A stretch of DNA of 64,000 nucleotides, taken from positions 14,186,663 to 14,250,662 of the forward strand of contig OZ007569.1 of assembly GCA_963931925.1 (NCBI GenBank), read 5' to 3'. The position numbers and the translations under genes were made by a program. Shown piece by piece: positions 1 through 16,326 of this stretch (position 1 is the stretch's first letter; each line of letters begins with the position of its first letter). The DNA is from Onchidella celtica (taxonomy: Eukaryota; Mollusca; Gastropoda; Systellommatophora; Onchidiidae). The notes under the pieces are model-generated. The model was not told where the DNA came from. It saw nothing but the letters and a program-made list of their open reading frames with translations, and made no database searches.

Positions 1-1423
1 ACGGGCTTTTGTATTTGCTCTGATTTCTCGTTCATTATTTCTTCAATATCTACCTGCTAAAATGGATGACTTGAAATCTCGTTGAAACTCTTTGGAGAGT
101 TATCAAAGAAAATTATAAATTATCATATAATAAAAGAATGCAGAAGTAATGAGTATTGCATAGCATTTATTGTTAAGGTTGCTTAAAGTCTTCCAGCCAG
201 CTTCCAGTTTTAAATTATAATGCTTTTCTCACGTCAGTTCATATCGCTGAATCAATCTGAGGTGACCTGTCCCTTACTGTGCATCTACATCATCTTTAAA
301 GCTGCTATGAGGATTGCCACACATAATCATTACAACCACTACATCATCATCGCCATCAGTAAAGTTGCCCTATCTGGAACAGACATTGGCGATCATGGCT
401 CTCCATTCGGATCTGTCATCAGCCAACCTCTACACAACAAAACAATAATCTCCATTCATACCACAGTTTAGCATATCCTCTGATTTGCATATTAACACTG
501 CCGCTGCGTCCTATCTCATTTCACGCTACTCACACCTCTACTAACTGCCTTTCTTCTTGATAGTATAGTATAACATTGAATTCTTATGGTGCTTTACCTA
601 ATAACAAACTGTGAATGCTGTCCTATCGTCAAATCTCCGTTACTGCGCCTCCCACACCAAAGAACTACAGATAATAAATTTTAAGATTGCTAAAACGAGA
701 ACTTGACAAGATCTCCACTATAAAATACTATAGCAATACTACAGAGACTTAGCCGGTAAATTTAACGGTTCTGTACTTCTGTATTGTAGAGCAACCTCGG
801 CATAATCGTTCTCAAGCTGTCCAAGAGGATTAAAAAATGTTTTCAATACTTGAAAGGGAAAGCAATCCTCAACACTCTTTTTGTTGTGTGTGTGTACCGA
901 AAAGCCGTGTAAGGACGCACACTTCATAATATAGTCCTCTTGAAATTTTAACAAGCTGTCCTGGGGAGGGTTTTAAAGGCTTTGAACTCAATATGAACTA
1001 TCACTCTCATTTGTTACAACGCTCCTCTTGTCAGCTGAGCCGGTATAAAACAGTGGTGTGAACAACACTGTGGGTTTATGATACAGTGCGCCATCCATTA
1101 TAACCCTCTGAATCTTGTCCTTGTGGAATCCTCAGATTAGTTTTAAAGTAGTTCTATTGTGATGGCAGTTTTGTGAGGAAACTGGCGGGGAAAGGAAAGA
1201 AAAAGGCCATGATTCTTTCCTTGAGCACGAGCTGGAAGGAAATGACTCTTCTTGCCATTCTTGCCTACCCGTTTCCTCCAGTTTTCTTCAAAAAAAAAAA
1301 AAAAAAACTTTGAGGGAAAATTGCCGTATATTGACAAATTGCTTCGAAATAATGTCATAAAAATATAAATTAAAGGAAAAAAAATGTCATTCTTCTCAAA
1401 ATATTGTTGATGTTCACTCAACC
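1..1423. other. Non-coding stretch, nothing recognised
   Basis: AT-rich sequence with only short random open frames on both strands and no splice-site-supported coding segment. An A homopolymer of about 17 bases lies near 1291-1307. I see no repeat, RNA gene or mobile element here. Confidence 0.6.
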
Positions 1424-1489
1424 TTAGAGATCAGGGCTATATGATGGAAAGTTTACTTAGAGATCAGGGCTATATGATGGAAAGTTTAC
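1424..1489. repeat. Perfect 33-bp tandem duplication
   Basis: The 33 bases at 1424-1456 are repeated without change at 1457-1489; the unit starts ttagagatcagggctatatg. Two copies with no divergence suggest a recent local duplication by replication slippage. It lies in otherwise unremarkable AT-rich DNA. Confidence 0.95.
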
Positions 1490-4400
1490 ACTCCTTTTTG
1501 ATCATAGATCCTCCTGGTGTATGAGTTGAAACTGAGGGAATGGTCGGTTTCTTTAATTTCGCTGTTGCAGTTTTCTTCTCCATGAAGAAGTTCTGGTATT
1601 AAAAATCTTCGGCTGACATGTGAAAAACCATACTTTTGAACACCTCTTTAGCACACTGCATGTCATGTGGTTATTTTGGAAGATCAGTAAAGTTGAACGT
1701 CATTATTGTGGACAAATTATGAAAAAAAAAGTCATTTTCTCTGACAGCTCCTCCTGTAGGGAGAGATATGAGGAACTTTTTATGACTTAACTGTTAATCT
1801 TGACTGGGACCTCAGAAAACTAAAAGTTTCTGTTAGGGCTCGGGGATTATAGCTTTATGAATAAAGAAGTTAAAGGAATTAGTGGATATCAGTGGATCGA
1901 TGCCGGGAAGTGATTATGACCAGCCCTACCATACCCTGTTTTATCAACACAGCTGTACGCTACCACAGTATCGATAGCTTTTGTTTTCACAGTGGGTAAA
2001 TAGTGGCACGAGGCTTGGCTATTTAGACGGAGAATGTTCGTGAAATTCCTGAGCTCTTTATCTGGCCAGGTTTTTCTAAGGGACCATATGTTTGGTACTT
2101 GTCAACAAGAGATTCTGTAATGATGTCTGAAAGCATGTTTACATCTGGCCCGTGGTCTGGGGCCTCTGATGTGTGGATAGAACACATACAAGTTGACACA
2201 TGGTTTTTACATACGCTTTTACTCATATTTATGTATCTGTATCACCCCATCTGCGCCTAGGAATATAGAAACAGATGTTTCAGCTTGGCGCCTTTGGCCT
2301 TCGTACGGAACAGCAACCGTGGTAAACCCAGATATCAATTCATTAATTAGGAACCAAAACTGCGGTTTCAAAGGACAGGAAATAGATCAAGCTTATAAGT
2401 AAAGTTCACTTGAAAACTGTGTTTTCGTTTTTTAAATAAGTCAACATGCATTTTGAACTCAGCCTAAGGCTTCCGGCTGCACACTCACGTTATTCAAAGA
2501 ATCGAGGTCGAGAATTATAAACATGTTCAGCTGGCGGCCGTCCTGCTTTGTTAATAAACAAGTCGCTGTTTTTACACCTTTGTGAAATATTTCTGGGCGC
2601 GTGTTCTCATTTGAAAACCTTCACATTTGATGCTAAGCCCTGGGACTTTATCCCAAGCTGCTTTCTAAAGTAACAGTGCCAAATACATCATCAGTTCTCT
2701 TCTTCGACCGGTTTCTTCCAAATCAGATGTCGTCTAGAAATCGTTTTTGTGTATAGAATGTGTGCATCTTTTCGTAGTAGGGATATTTTGTGCAAAGCTT
2801 TGCGGTATTTTGAGACGTGGGTAATTTTACTTATGAGGGCTATCTTGAAATAGTGCAGTTTCTCCTTCGCAGCAAATCGCCTTCAGTAGGGATCAAACTA
2901 TGACCCTTTTCATATTGAATGCAAAGGGAGGTGAGTGGCACAGCCACCTGTTATCGCAGCTAGAGATTAAACATCGCGAGTGTCACAATTTTCTGTCAAC
3001 ATCGCCATCAGTATGGTCTAACTCTCCAGTCAAACTACCGGATTAGAAAACCGGTGATAGGTGTGTTTTACTAAGCCGATTCAAATGTTTTCAAGCTAAA
3101 CAAAATATTGCTCTATAGAGTTAAGTGAGACGGGGATAATGTCCCAAACTACCTTGGGTGGAAGGCAGAAGTTCGAAAGCTCTTCGGGTGCTGACGCCTA
3201 GCATTATGAGGTGCTTTACAATTTGTATTTGTATTGGGAATCCATTATGCGTCTACCTCTTTAAATATTTAACATTGTGCGTCTTTCAGTGAGTATGTGT
3301 AGCCTATGTGTATATGTGTTTGGGGCGGGGAGGAGGGGGTGGGGCGAAGTTTTTATATGTGTCTTTTGGCCTAGGAAAACAGCAGAGGAATAAATGATTT
3401 CAAAATTTCTGGAAGTGGACATGCTGCAGTTTTATTTCTATTATTTTACAAACACAGAAGAAACGTTGCAGTCTTATTCGAAAATAAGCGCCATATTAAT
3501 GATTTCCAGTTACATTAATGATGTCTTTATTTAAACTCCCCTGACACAAGAGTTCAGACTTTTCATAATATTACCTCAGGTGTTTCACAGTTACCTTTAA
3601 TTCAGTAACAATAAATTTGTGGAAGATGAAAGTCCAATGTTAATTGCTGATTTATCTAACATAAATATTGATCACAAAGTCAGTTCCGTAATGACGAACA
3701 AGAAAGTCCAAATCCTATTTATGATATTAAAAGGATGTTGTGTGGAAAAATTATTTAATTAATAAGGCAAAAAGCTCATCATAAAACTATTTCCAAGTTA
3801 TCATACAGCCTGCGGTCAGTGACACATCATAGTTTCATCACCACCATGCTAGCAAAGATTGTCTGGGAATGGACTCTGCAGTTTTCACTTTTTATCGTAT
3901 TCACAAGAATTGTCCAAAAAAGAAGAGAACAAACTGTGACTTGAGCTACTTTTAACGATCTTTCTGAGTATATTGTAAGTCGTTTTTACATGTTTAAACC
4001 TTTGATTTTCCTTGAACACAGCTGCTGCTCTTCCATAAGAAATATACTGGGGGAAAACGTTTACAAAGACAATGTTTAAAAATGTCTCTGTGTACACTCA
4101 ATGGTAGGTGTTTATACTGCTATAGTTGAATGGAACATTTCTATTACTTAAGTTATAAAGTCACTCAAGCTATTTATTAATTACTATACCGGTTATATGC
4201 AGGGACGGACGCCTATTGGGAGATTTTACACCTAGAGAGCCATTTCAGTCTAACTCCTAGATGTTGTTCCAGGAAAATCTGCATTACTGCCTTCAAATTC
4301 ATTGGTATGTATTTTGTACACAGGAATGTGTTAACTTCTGCTCTCCATTATTGTTGACTGCATCCACCATTTACTACAGCGGTAGCTTCCGTGTAGATTT

Positions 4401-6667
4401 ATGTTTTCCAATAATTTGTCATAGATAGGCTGTAGTGGTGGAGCATTCCTCTCAGACAGACTGACAACATGCTTGACTCCACGCCAATGTGAAACACAGA
4501 AATGACAAAGGCTGGAATGGTTCAAGCATAATGATAATATGAAAGATTTCACATATCCCTTTGGGTGAGTTTTTCCGTTTCAGTCACCGAGCAGCGCGGC
4601 GTCTCATCACTTATTTAGGGACCTCTCCAATGACTATTCTGTTCTCTGTGCTTTAATAAGGATGATGGGACCGGTGGGAACAAGGTAAGCTGAAGAGTTC
4701 ATTGGTCGATCCATGGAGTTATGGACTAAAGAAAAGAATAGTTCCATGAGACGAACACTGTTTTATTTCCGACTAAATCTGTGTTTTATTAAGTCAGACA
4801 CAAATTAATTTGATTGAGAGCGTCAAATTACGAGTATATTGAGTTCGACGGTGGTAAATAGTACTGTTTTTTATGCAGCATATTATTGAAAAATATTTTA
4901 TGTCCAAACTGTTAGCGTGCGATCTACTGGCTATGGAACTGTCCACACAGACATATACCTTCCAAATATTAGGCATTATTGTTTCAAAAATATATATTTT
5001 GCATAATTAACATTTTTTGTAGTTGTTGTTGTGGTTACGTGTCAGTGTGTGGGACAAGTATCTTGCCACATGAACAATAACCAGATATCCGACTACAAGA
5101 ATCATAAATAAACAACTATTATATAACATGTATAAAAACATCTATTGTGCGACTTAAGAAAGGGCGTTGTAAACGTGCCTTTATTTTTTACAATCATCAT
5201 TAACATTATTACTGATCTACTAAAATCTACAAAGTGGGAGCATTTAATTATATCTCCTTCATCATCTTAACTTATTCTGTCGTCCTATCTCAAACTTCAA
5301 ATGTTCTGGGCACCCTGTCCGCGATTTACTAAATATCGAACATTTTCGAATCTGTTAAATTACTGGAAGTCATCATCTTGATCAAAATTTGCCCATGATC
5401 CAAAAATTCTCTCGTGGGCAAAAGCCATTGGAAACCACCAGTGGGACCCATATAAAAAGACAGAGATACCAAGCTAATTCTGCTTAATCTGAAATCTGAA
5501 GACCGTAGTTCTAATGGGCATTCTGCTACAATCCAAATGAGAATTTGCGTTTCTCGATTTATGAGCGTGATGTGTGTTATAGCGGGCCTTTCATTAACCC
5601 TAGCAAGTCAAGAACAGAGAACATTCTTTATATTTGACCATATGTTAGTGTGATTGCATGTATGTCTGAATGTGTGTCTACAAGAAATGTGCAGACAATG
5701 GAAAAAAACACAGCCTGAAGCGAATCGGAGATCCAACATTATTATGAGATCATTTGATAATTAAGTTACAGTTCCTATAACTTTATCAGTAATAATTATG
5801 TTAGTGAGTGATATAATGTAGTTCATCCTGAATGTGATCACCTGGCTTGTCTTACAGTACCCAAGAGTATAAATACCTAAAATTGGTAAAGAAAAGTGAT
5901 ATTCCATGACATTTCCACAAGCTCTGTGGACAAAATGCCATTGTCTGAGGAAACACAGTTAATCTGAGCATAGCCTAATGTGACTCTAGATACTGCCTCC
6001 TATTTTCTGTCGTTTATGCTGCGAATACGTAAATAAGAAAACCACAACAAACCACAATGTACCACGCTGACTTTCCAGCATGCACCGCCCGCTGTAAAAA
6101 CCCCTGCGGAGAGAGGTAAATGTTGCTGGATTTGCCTATGTCTAATACATTTTGGTAAGAGTGAAAGATATGAGAGTTTAAGTTTGAGTTTGAGTTTAGG
6201 TTTTACGGCGCGTCGACATGACAACGGCCACTTTACTCCCTTCACGGTCTGTTTGGCTACACTTTCTTTAGTTATGTTTCATTATTCAGAGCTGCTGTCA
6301 AGTTTAACATAGAATCAAATATATTCATATAATTTTAACACATTGGTAAAATTCTAAAAACGTTGTTTTGTATAGATCTGGAAAAAATGTAAACGAGTAT
6401 AAACAAGTTGTAGATTCGGAAAGGACAGGGTGCGTTGCGGATTCACGTCTTTCATGGATCCGCAGGCGTAGTGCTTTCTTCGGATATGCATGAAGTCTAC
6501 ACATTCAGTAAAAAATATGCTTAATGAGAGTTGGTAATTGCATGCCACACATTGGGTGGAGGGAAGGAAGCACCCCCCCCCCACCCCAGTAAAAAAGGTG
6601 CCTGAGGTGGGTATGGCCAAGGACAACTCCAAAGATTTTAAAAGATGATTATATAAATATAATAGTT
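1490..6667. other. Gene-poor stretch
   Basis: No open frame here has coding character. A short (gtattt)-like motif near 3222-3236 resembles the tail seen in the SINE copies but is too short to call. The G/T-rich patch at 3300-3350 is simple sequence. The 6165-6235 region (a gagttt repeat followed by a GC-richer word) may be a decayed repeat end. The block near 4580-4690 ends in an AAG|GTAAGC donor-like site, but the open frame before it is only a few codons. Confidence 0.5.
2480..2690. promoter_or_regulatory. Possible conserved non-coding block
   Basis: A block of balanced composition inside AT-rich DNA, holding AT-core words such as gttaataaac next to GC-rich words such as gctggcggccgtcc. 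It has no sustained open frame. Calling it regulatory is an impression from composition only; nothing in the window proves function. Confidence 0.15.
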
Positions 6668-6976
6668 GTAGGATCGAGTACCTAGTCTTCTCGGATACGG
6701 ACGAAAAAATTCGGAGGGCCCGTGTGCACGTTGCGCACGTTAAAGATACTTTGGCAAGTTGGAAATCGAAAAGAGCAGGCCGAACAGGCCGCTGCCCGGG
6801 CAAAATTAAATAAAATTCATCCCTACCATTCCCTCCCCTTCCTTCCTCATCCCCCCCCCCCCCACCAACAAAAAAAAAAGACAACCGCCGACCTCCAGTT
6901 ATAACTGGGCTGCAATGGCACAAAGGCAAATTTCCCAAATGGGATTAAGGAGTTTTACAAATACAAATACAAATAA
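6668..6976 (+). mobile_element. SINE copy A (5'-truncated)
   Basis: This copy shares a body with copies at 52.2-52.7 kb and 59.3-59.8 kb, both on the opposite strand. Shared words run in the same order: a ggatcgagtacctagtcttc segment, a cgttgcgcacgttaaagata segment, and a gcaggccgaacaggccgctg segment. It ends with a conserved gggattaagg block and a tandem acaaat tail, as copy B does. No tRNA-like head is visible upstream, so the copy looks 5'-truncated. A C-run at about 6850-6863 lies inside the body. Open frames on both strands through this interval are not genes. Confidence 0.8.
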
Positions 6977-9571
<2,595 letters not shown>

Positions 9572-10619
9572 TGAGTAATGTCAGATCTTTTACGGATTGA
9601 ATGAAATTGTGCAATATATTTAGTCCTCCGGCCCCAGTATCGCCACAAAGTTTTCAGTGAAACTACCCGATGCCCAAAAGAGGTATAATTTTTTTTCCCC
9701 CGAATTCCATTCCATTAGAAATATATTATTAATAACATAATAGTAAAAAGACTGTCACATTCCACAACCTGTTTTAATTAGGGGTAATCCAAAGAATAAG
9801 AAAGCTCGAAAGCAATGCAGGGGTTTAAGAAAACATACTGTCGTTACTGATTTAATTATCTATCAGCGACTAGAGGAGAAAGCAGTTTATAATCAAGTAC
9901 GTTGGAGTTTTCTGTATCCTAAGATGCCAGGAATTAAGTTACTGGATTATAGGTACTTTGGTGTTTTTCACCTTTCAGATAGAAAGATACTAAGTAGAGC
10001 GAAGCCTGTGCCTCACTGCACAGTCCGCTGGTTTCGCTAATCCACTCTCTGGGTATTCAATACACCCTGCAATTTCCCTGTTCGTAATAATACGATTTAT
10101 TGTATCAAGATGCTCGCAGTGTAAGATCACGATTATTCACAGTTTAGCGGAGAATTACCGAGCCCTCTGTAGCATGAATCCTGGCTACAATTTAATAATT
10201 AACTCTACATCTGGGGCTGTCATTAGATTTGGCAGATACCCATATTCTGTACATTCTGTTTCTTGTAGTTTCTTGTAATGCACTGCACGGACTCGGCAAT
10301 CCGGTCTTATCTTTCACTCTAAGCAATACACGTATGTGGACATGTATTCTCAACCGTTACCCCTGCTCCAATTATTCCTTTAACATCCCATATGTCTCGT
10401 CCTGGCCCCCTACTTACCCCGGGGCTGTTTCCTTCTAGAACCCTCCAAACCGTTCTCTATTCCAAACACACCCTCACTAAAGTATCTGTCCAATGATGCC
10501 CTCATTCCTCATCATTTTTCCGGCCTCTTCACCCTCACGGATTCCACTTGATATTCATGGCGACAGACAACTCTTGCAAACACAGCCCCAGGCCTGAGGG
10601 GCACTTGACTGGATGCTCC

Positions 10620-10930
10620 CCCCTTAGCCGGAACTGTGGATAGCGCCATCTTGACTTTATGCAATAAACAACCAATCAGGGTGTGACTCGTGACTTGTTA
10701 ACGATTAAAACACTTCCGTCCAGCGGCAAAGAATAACAATGATGGTCAGCCTGATCATGCTGAGATGGTGTGTTCCGTAGGGCCAGGACAAAGCAAGTGG
10801 GAAAATGTGAAACATGCGATCTCGACAAGCTGCACCGCGGCGACCTCTTTCATACCATAGACCCACATCATAAACACCTCACGTGGGTAAAAAAGATAAT
10901 TATGACGGCGGCATAATTAGTGTGCTGTCA
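10620..10930. promoter_or_regulatory. Possible enhancer-like conserved block
   Basis: This block contains several words that resemble factor-binding sites. There is a CCAAT-type word (aaccaatcaggg), an HNF1-like gttaacgattaa, a CACGTG E-box (10880-10885) and two homeodomain-like ataattat/cataatta words flanking a gacggcgg core. There is no open frame of note. Each word is common by chance, so regulatory function is an inference. Confidence 0.22.
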
Positions 10931-12689
10931 CACATGAGTTTAAAAACATTTGGCCTCCTATTATAGACAGTTTTAACTATGCACATGAACAAATAAGGGT
11001 ATTAGGCTGAAATGAGTTGTCAACGCCATGCAATGCCATGCTCTGCCTCACCCTTTCATTGCTCTTTAAAATAACAATGAAGAAATTAACGATTTTCCAA
11101 AACACGAGAGTGTTTTTTCACTCCATACAAATGAATCGGCAAACCACACAGTATGCCTGGTACAGTTTTAAATTGGTTCAGAATATTAAAAAATGCTAAG
11201 TCGGTGCTGAGTAAATATCGCTGGATATATAAATTATCAATTCGGTAAGTACCCTTAACACGCAATGACTCGCGAGTAATAGGATGAACTGTAGGGTTTC
11301 ATCACATGCTCACTGTTCAAACGTAAGCCAAACTGCGGCTTTTGAATACAGTTGCGCGAACGTTGTTGCATTTACAATATAAGTGACATATAACAATGTC
11401 ATGATCTCAAACGCTATGTGCTGCCGAGAATCAAAGGTATTCAGAAGCTATGAGAAGAGAGACATTTAGAAAAATGTATAGTGTTCTCCCCATTACACTT
11501 ATGTAAAGATCAAACCGAAAGTTTGACATTTCCACCAGTTCACGATATCGCATTTCAGTATTCAGCTGAGCCAGGAGAGGTCACTAGACAGAATACACGG
11601 AGAAAACATGGGAAAAACAGCATTTCATACAACAACAACGATAGCTGTTGTAGGAACCACTTTGCTATAAATACACAATTCTCAAGTTTAAACATCGATT
11701 GTGATTATCCGAACAATTTAGTGGAAGATCTAAAAAAAAATATAAAAAATATTTATTTGAACTAACATAAAATGCCACACAATCCACAGCCCTTACTGTA
11801 CATCAGGCAATATTGGCAATGAAACCATCGATAAAAGACACACTGATGTTCACACTCAGAACTAAATACCGAAATACTATAATCATGAGGACAGTTAAGT
11901 ACACAAACATCCTTCAAAAAGTTTAATTTCGATAAATGTTACGAAATCTTTCCCAGTCAGAAAAGTAGAGTGCCAAGTTGATTTACAATTGTATTTCAAA
12001 ACAGAGCAGAGAATTTTCTTTTTTTGGCACAGTTTTGTTTTTTTTTATTATTTCAGTGCTAAGATGAGGCTAGACAGGCCAAAATGAAAGTCTGAATTTC
12101 CCAAATCTTAGAATGATTCATGAGCATAAAATTGCCGACAGATAGAGCTCTTATGTTTCACAAATTCATAAATGCCAATCCAATTAAAATGTAAAATTTG
12201 CTGGTTTTAATGATTCCCTTGAACAGATGCCGTTTTCAATGACACAGCAGTCGCTAATAGGTCCGGCCATATTCACTTCAACGAATTTACAGACGATCAC
12301 AACACGATTACTTTGTCACACAACTCGTTCCTCATCTTCATCCCATTTTTTATTTCCAACACCGCATCCCCTCCCTCACTCCAACTTCTTAAAGAGACAT
12401 GATTAGATAAGGATGCTGCACTTCACATCTGAATAGAATAGCAAATTGATACATTATGTAGTGCAAAATTCAATTGCTTATCATTTAAGTGCCAATATCA
12501 GAGATGAATCATACTTATTAAATCTGGTCTCCATAGAATACCTGTTTGACAAGCGAGTCTACAGTGAGGCAGGAGATATAAGTTGCTGCACTTTACATCA
12601 AAATAGGGATGGTAAGAGCGTTTTTAAGTGGCGATGACAGAGACTATCAATGCAGACAGAGAATCCTCGTGGAGAGACGCAGCTTGATG

Positions 12690-12900
12690 ACAAGATTATT
12701 AGCACGGCCCAAGAACTGGTTTACCTTGCTGAGGGGCGTCGACTTGAAGTGGCTAAGACATAGCCTGGGGGCAAGGGAAAATCTTGGGCAAATATTTTCA
12801 GTGTTTGACAATTATTGTCCGATTCAGAGGAGACTGTTGCAGCAATTTCAGGCTATTGATTACTTCCTTAAAGCCACCAGGAAGCCCAGAAGAGAATGAG
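12690..12900. promoter_or_regulatory. Possible conserved block (or unrecognised exon)
   Basis: A balanced-composition segment with AT-core words such as gacaattattgtcc and ggctattgattac. It overlaps a 96-codon + strand open frame (12609-12899) ending in a basic stretch. I could not find a consensus acceptor and donor bounding a coding segment, nor a known domain, so a non-coding element is preferred. Confidence 0.18.
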
Positions 12901-15031
12901 AGTGGAGGAAGATGAGAAGTGAGGGGCTGATGGATGAAAAGAATATTTTTTCCACGGTTAAGAGAGAAACACAGAGAGCCGAAATGAATGACTTTGAAAG
13001 CGAAAACTGCCAGTGAACGTAGAAATGGCTTTTCACACTGTAACGTTAGAAAGCGAGAATTTTTTTTTAATTTTTTTATTAAAGAATAAGAGGGGTGTGA
13101 TAAAAGATACTTAGTACAGGATGAATATTCTATATTGGATGATACTGCTAAAGAATTACGAGATGAAGAGCCAGTTTAGAGAAGAAAACTTGGAAGATGA
13201 TTCAAGTTCTTAAAGCACAGGAATAAAACGGCTTTAACACACGGGAACAAGAATATATGCAATGGCACTGACATTTCAAGTGACAGGAAAAATATGGGGC
13301 GGAGAGTGGAGTGTACAGCTCAAGAGGGTATACACAAAATTTCATGTCCAACATGTGCAGTCGTAGATAATTCGATGCTCCGGCGCACCTCTTCAAACTG
13401 ATAGACGCCGCGCTTCAGAGAATTGGTGTTTTGTGCTGAGGACGCTTCTCGAGCGGCGGCTACATTGTGTAATCATATGTCACTTGACAATCGAAAACGG
13501 GGAGCATCATCCTCTTCTACTGAGGAATATAATGGACCATACGTTCTCACATCTAGGCACGATAAACCTTTTATGTCAAATGATATTAACTTATTCGACA
13601 ACGGTGAATTGTAAGATTAGAATTCAGTTTCTTTTGCTGTTTTTCAAAGGGATGCGCTTAAAGTAAAAGGTTCATTTCCTATTGTAATAGCCCGCCCAGC
13701 TCTCAATTTCTTCCGTGCAATATGGCTGCACATAATGATTCGATGTTGGAGGCAGGATGACAGAAGCTATGGAAAAAGCTTGAAGACGATAGGGAGGATT
13801 TTGGTCGAGGGGAAAATTGATGCCTGGGGAACGGCAGGATCTTTGAGAGGAAAATTGGTTTGTAAGGGCACGGGGTGAGATGAGCTTTTTGTCAAGAACG
13901 TCAAGTTGATTCCATACAGGTCACAATTTTATGAGCTCGGCTAGGGGGATGACGATGGTGTTCCGGCAGCAATGACGATAATTTTGGATGTTCTAGGAAT
14001 AATGTCCGATACATTTCATACAGCTGCTTGAAAAATGGCGTCCTCCGTGTTTGAGGTCTGGGTACTCAAGGGCATGAGGAGAAAGACTCTGCCTCGGGTG
14101 GGCTGCAATGTGTACTCTGTGGAAACTTCCCGAAAATTATTTTCATGTGAAGTTGAGAGTTTCATCGTGAAATTGACAGGAGGTTGAAGTTTGCTCTTCT
14201 TTTTCTCTTCTTTATCCTAGAAATTATGAAGAAAAAAGTAATCGTCTTCACTGGTGGCATTTGATCTATGGGAAAAAAAAAAATCTAAAACCAATTTACT
14301 ACCAGTGTTGATTTCATTTGTACTCTGTACCTACTCTTAGAGACAGACATAATCTATTTTCACTGGAATGCTTGCCAGTGCGGTCATCTTTCTGATCTTT
14401 CCAATTTTGTTCTTGTAATGTCCTGTTTACCCTGGGTATCAACTTCCTCTTGCTTATTGGTAGATCATTTCAGGGTGCACACGAGTAAAAGCGCTTTCCT
14501 GTTATTGATTTGTCTCGTGGCACTAAACTGACACTTTAAAAAACACCAGCCTCAAAAAAAGTACATTTAGCTCATCGCTTGGGTAACGGGTATCCGCTGT
14601 TTTGAGACAAGCCCAGTGGGGAAAATGGAAATGCCAAAAGTACCAGGACTTTATTTTGACATAGAGAATGAGGCGCTATAATCCTGGACGACTGAAGATA
14701 GGGAGACAGATATCATGTTTTCATGTCAAAGTTTTTATATTTTGTAACCCAATATGTGAGACAAGTCTGTTAGACTCGAGGGAGGACAGAATTGGCTTTT
14801 GGCATGCTGCAGTTCTGTAGCTGGTGGTTTTCAACCTTTTCCGTGCAGATCCCATGAAGTTAAGACAAATGGTGAGCCGAAAGGAGCCAGTAGGCAGTTG
14901 ATACTGTATGTCAAAAAAAAAACAAATTTAAAAATTCATCTCTTAAGCCAGTTAAAAAGAAAGTGGAATCTGACTGTCATAAGATTTTTTTTTTTTATTA
15001 AAGAATAGTATTTGGCATGAGAAGTAGTGGG

Positions 15032-15060
15032 ATTATTTATTTATTTATTTATTTATTTAG

Positions 15061-15091
<31 letters not shown>

Positions 15092-15142
15092 TTCATGGAA
15101 TGGAAAGACGAGAGAAAAGATTGGAAAGAGAAAACAATTCAT

Positions 15143-15180
<38 letters not shown>
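15032..15180. repeat. (ATTT)n and (ATG)n microsatellites
   Basis: An ATTT array with few interruptions runs from about 15032 to 15094. After 48 bases of purine-rich sequence, an ATG/GAT array runs from 15143 to 15180. The open frame across both gives Y/L/F-rich and poly-methionine strings and is not a gene. Confidence 0.95.
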
Positions 15181-16111
15181 AGTGGTAATAATGATGATGG
15201 CGGTGGGGCAAGTGAGTGTTAAAAATGGAATAGATAGAGTAAAATCGCTGGGAATGAGGGCGAGCAAATCACAACAGTTTTCTTGCCATAGCTGCTTTAC
15301 TTTCTAGTCTTTTGCAACAAATACTGTTGAAATAATAAAACATCTGCAACTTAGCGACGTGAATACAGACTACATAAATAACTATAGCATTCAGTATAGA
15401 CAAAAGCAGTCATCGTTGTTTGAGGGCTTTAAAACCGTTGCACTTATTTCCTAGCAATAAACCATGCTATCTTTTCATTGGGGTTGTTACAACATAGCAT
15501 CTCTTTCCCTTTGCTATATTCACACCAGGCCTCAACTGTTTCCCTAGATGCCGCTCTATGCTGGGCGACAAGGCTTGGGTTACCCAAATAAACGAACATG
15601 TTCGGCTAAATGCACTGTGGAGTCACACACTTATCTAGGCTGAGGCTACGGCGAGTAGCAAAACGGTTTCGTTAAGATGCAATGAATGTCAAAACAAGTC
15701 TGTCGGAAACTTGAACGAACTCCATTATAGAAATGAGGTGAAAATCGGGTATCCTTCAGGAGTTTGAACTGAAAATGAACAAACTAATTTAGCCGTTTAA
15801 AAACGTCCGTATATTAATTTTTACAAGTATCGAAGATATTCGTAGACGGTTTTTGCTGCAGGTACTCGAATATTAGACCCTTCGCACCCCCGTCTGTTCC
15901 TTCTGTTTTCATGTGATTTAATCAATAATTGGACACTATTTCTTATTGACCAAATGCATAAAGTTCTTTAATAGCTATGAGAGGACTGGATAGCTCTGGT
16001 AATGGCATATGCCTGGATTTGAAAAGACTTCCATTTCTTTCTGTTTGTTTCTTAGTCTTTTGTTCTGGGTTTAAAAAAATGTGAAAAGAGACATGTCGCG
16101 AATTTAGTCCT
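15181..16111. other. Non-coding stretch, nothing recognised
   Basis: No open frame with coding features, no repeat family and no RNA gene seen. Confidence 0.5.
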
Positions 16112-16326
16112 TGTTTGTTCCAACTTTACTTTTTGCACAACTGAGAAATTCGACGTTAAACGTTTGCATCTTTAGTACTGTGATAAGGAGTAAGAATAAA
16201 CTGGAACTGTGAAACAGCTTGATAAGTGCCACAGCGCATTTTAAACAAGTGTCAAGGGGTACATAATTTGTTATACCTCTTCTACATACTAAAAGAGCAT
16301 GTGGAGATAGAACAAACAAGAGCTAA
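16112..16326 (+). repeat. Dispersed repeat, copy 1
   Basis: About 215 bases that reappear, diverged, in the same orientation at 19727-19939. Shared words in the same order include tttttgcacaactgagaaat, ggaactgtgaaacagc, tacctcttctacatactaaa and agaacaaacaag. Small insertions and deletions separate the copies. No terminal inverted repeat, tail or coding motif is visible, so the class is unknown; strand is given only to show the copies agree. Confidence 0.85.

Larger units (their letters stand above)
9572..15031. other. Gene-poor stretch
   Basis: No coding exon is convincing. Several blocks of higher complexity stand out and are listed separately at 10620-10930 and 12690-12900. A comparable block lies at 13690-14060, with words such as caatgacgataattttgg. 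The open frame at 12609-12899 overlaps one of these blocks but shows no recognised domain and no clear splice sites. Confidence 0.5.

Noticed and set aside
4640-4690. Short frame (MMGPVGT) running into an AAG|GTAAGC donor-like site
   Set aside because: Too short, and no start-context, promoter or following exon to support it.
6354-6938. - strand ORF of 194 residues
   Set aside because: It runs antisense through SINE copy A and through C-runs that appear as poly-Gly; no domain, and composition changes with each repeat segment.
15017-15307. ORF of 96 residues with a poly-Met run
   Set aside because: Made of ATTT and ATG microsatellites.
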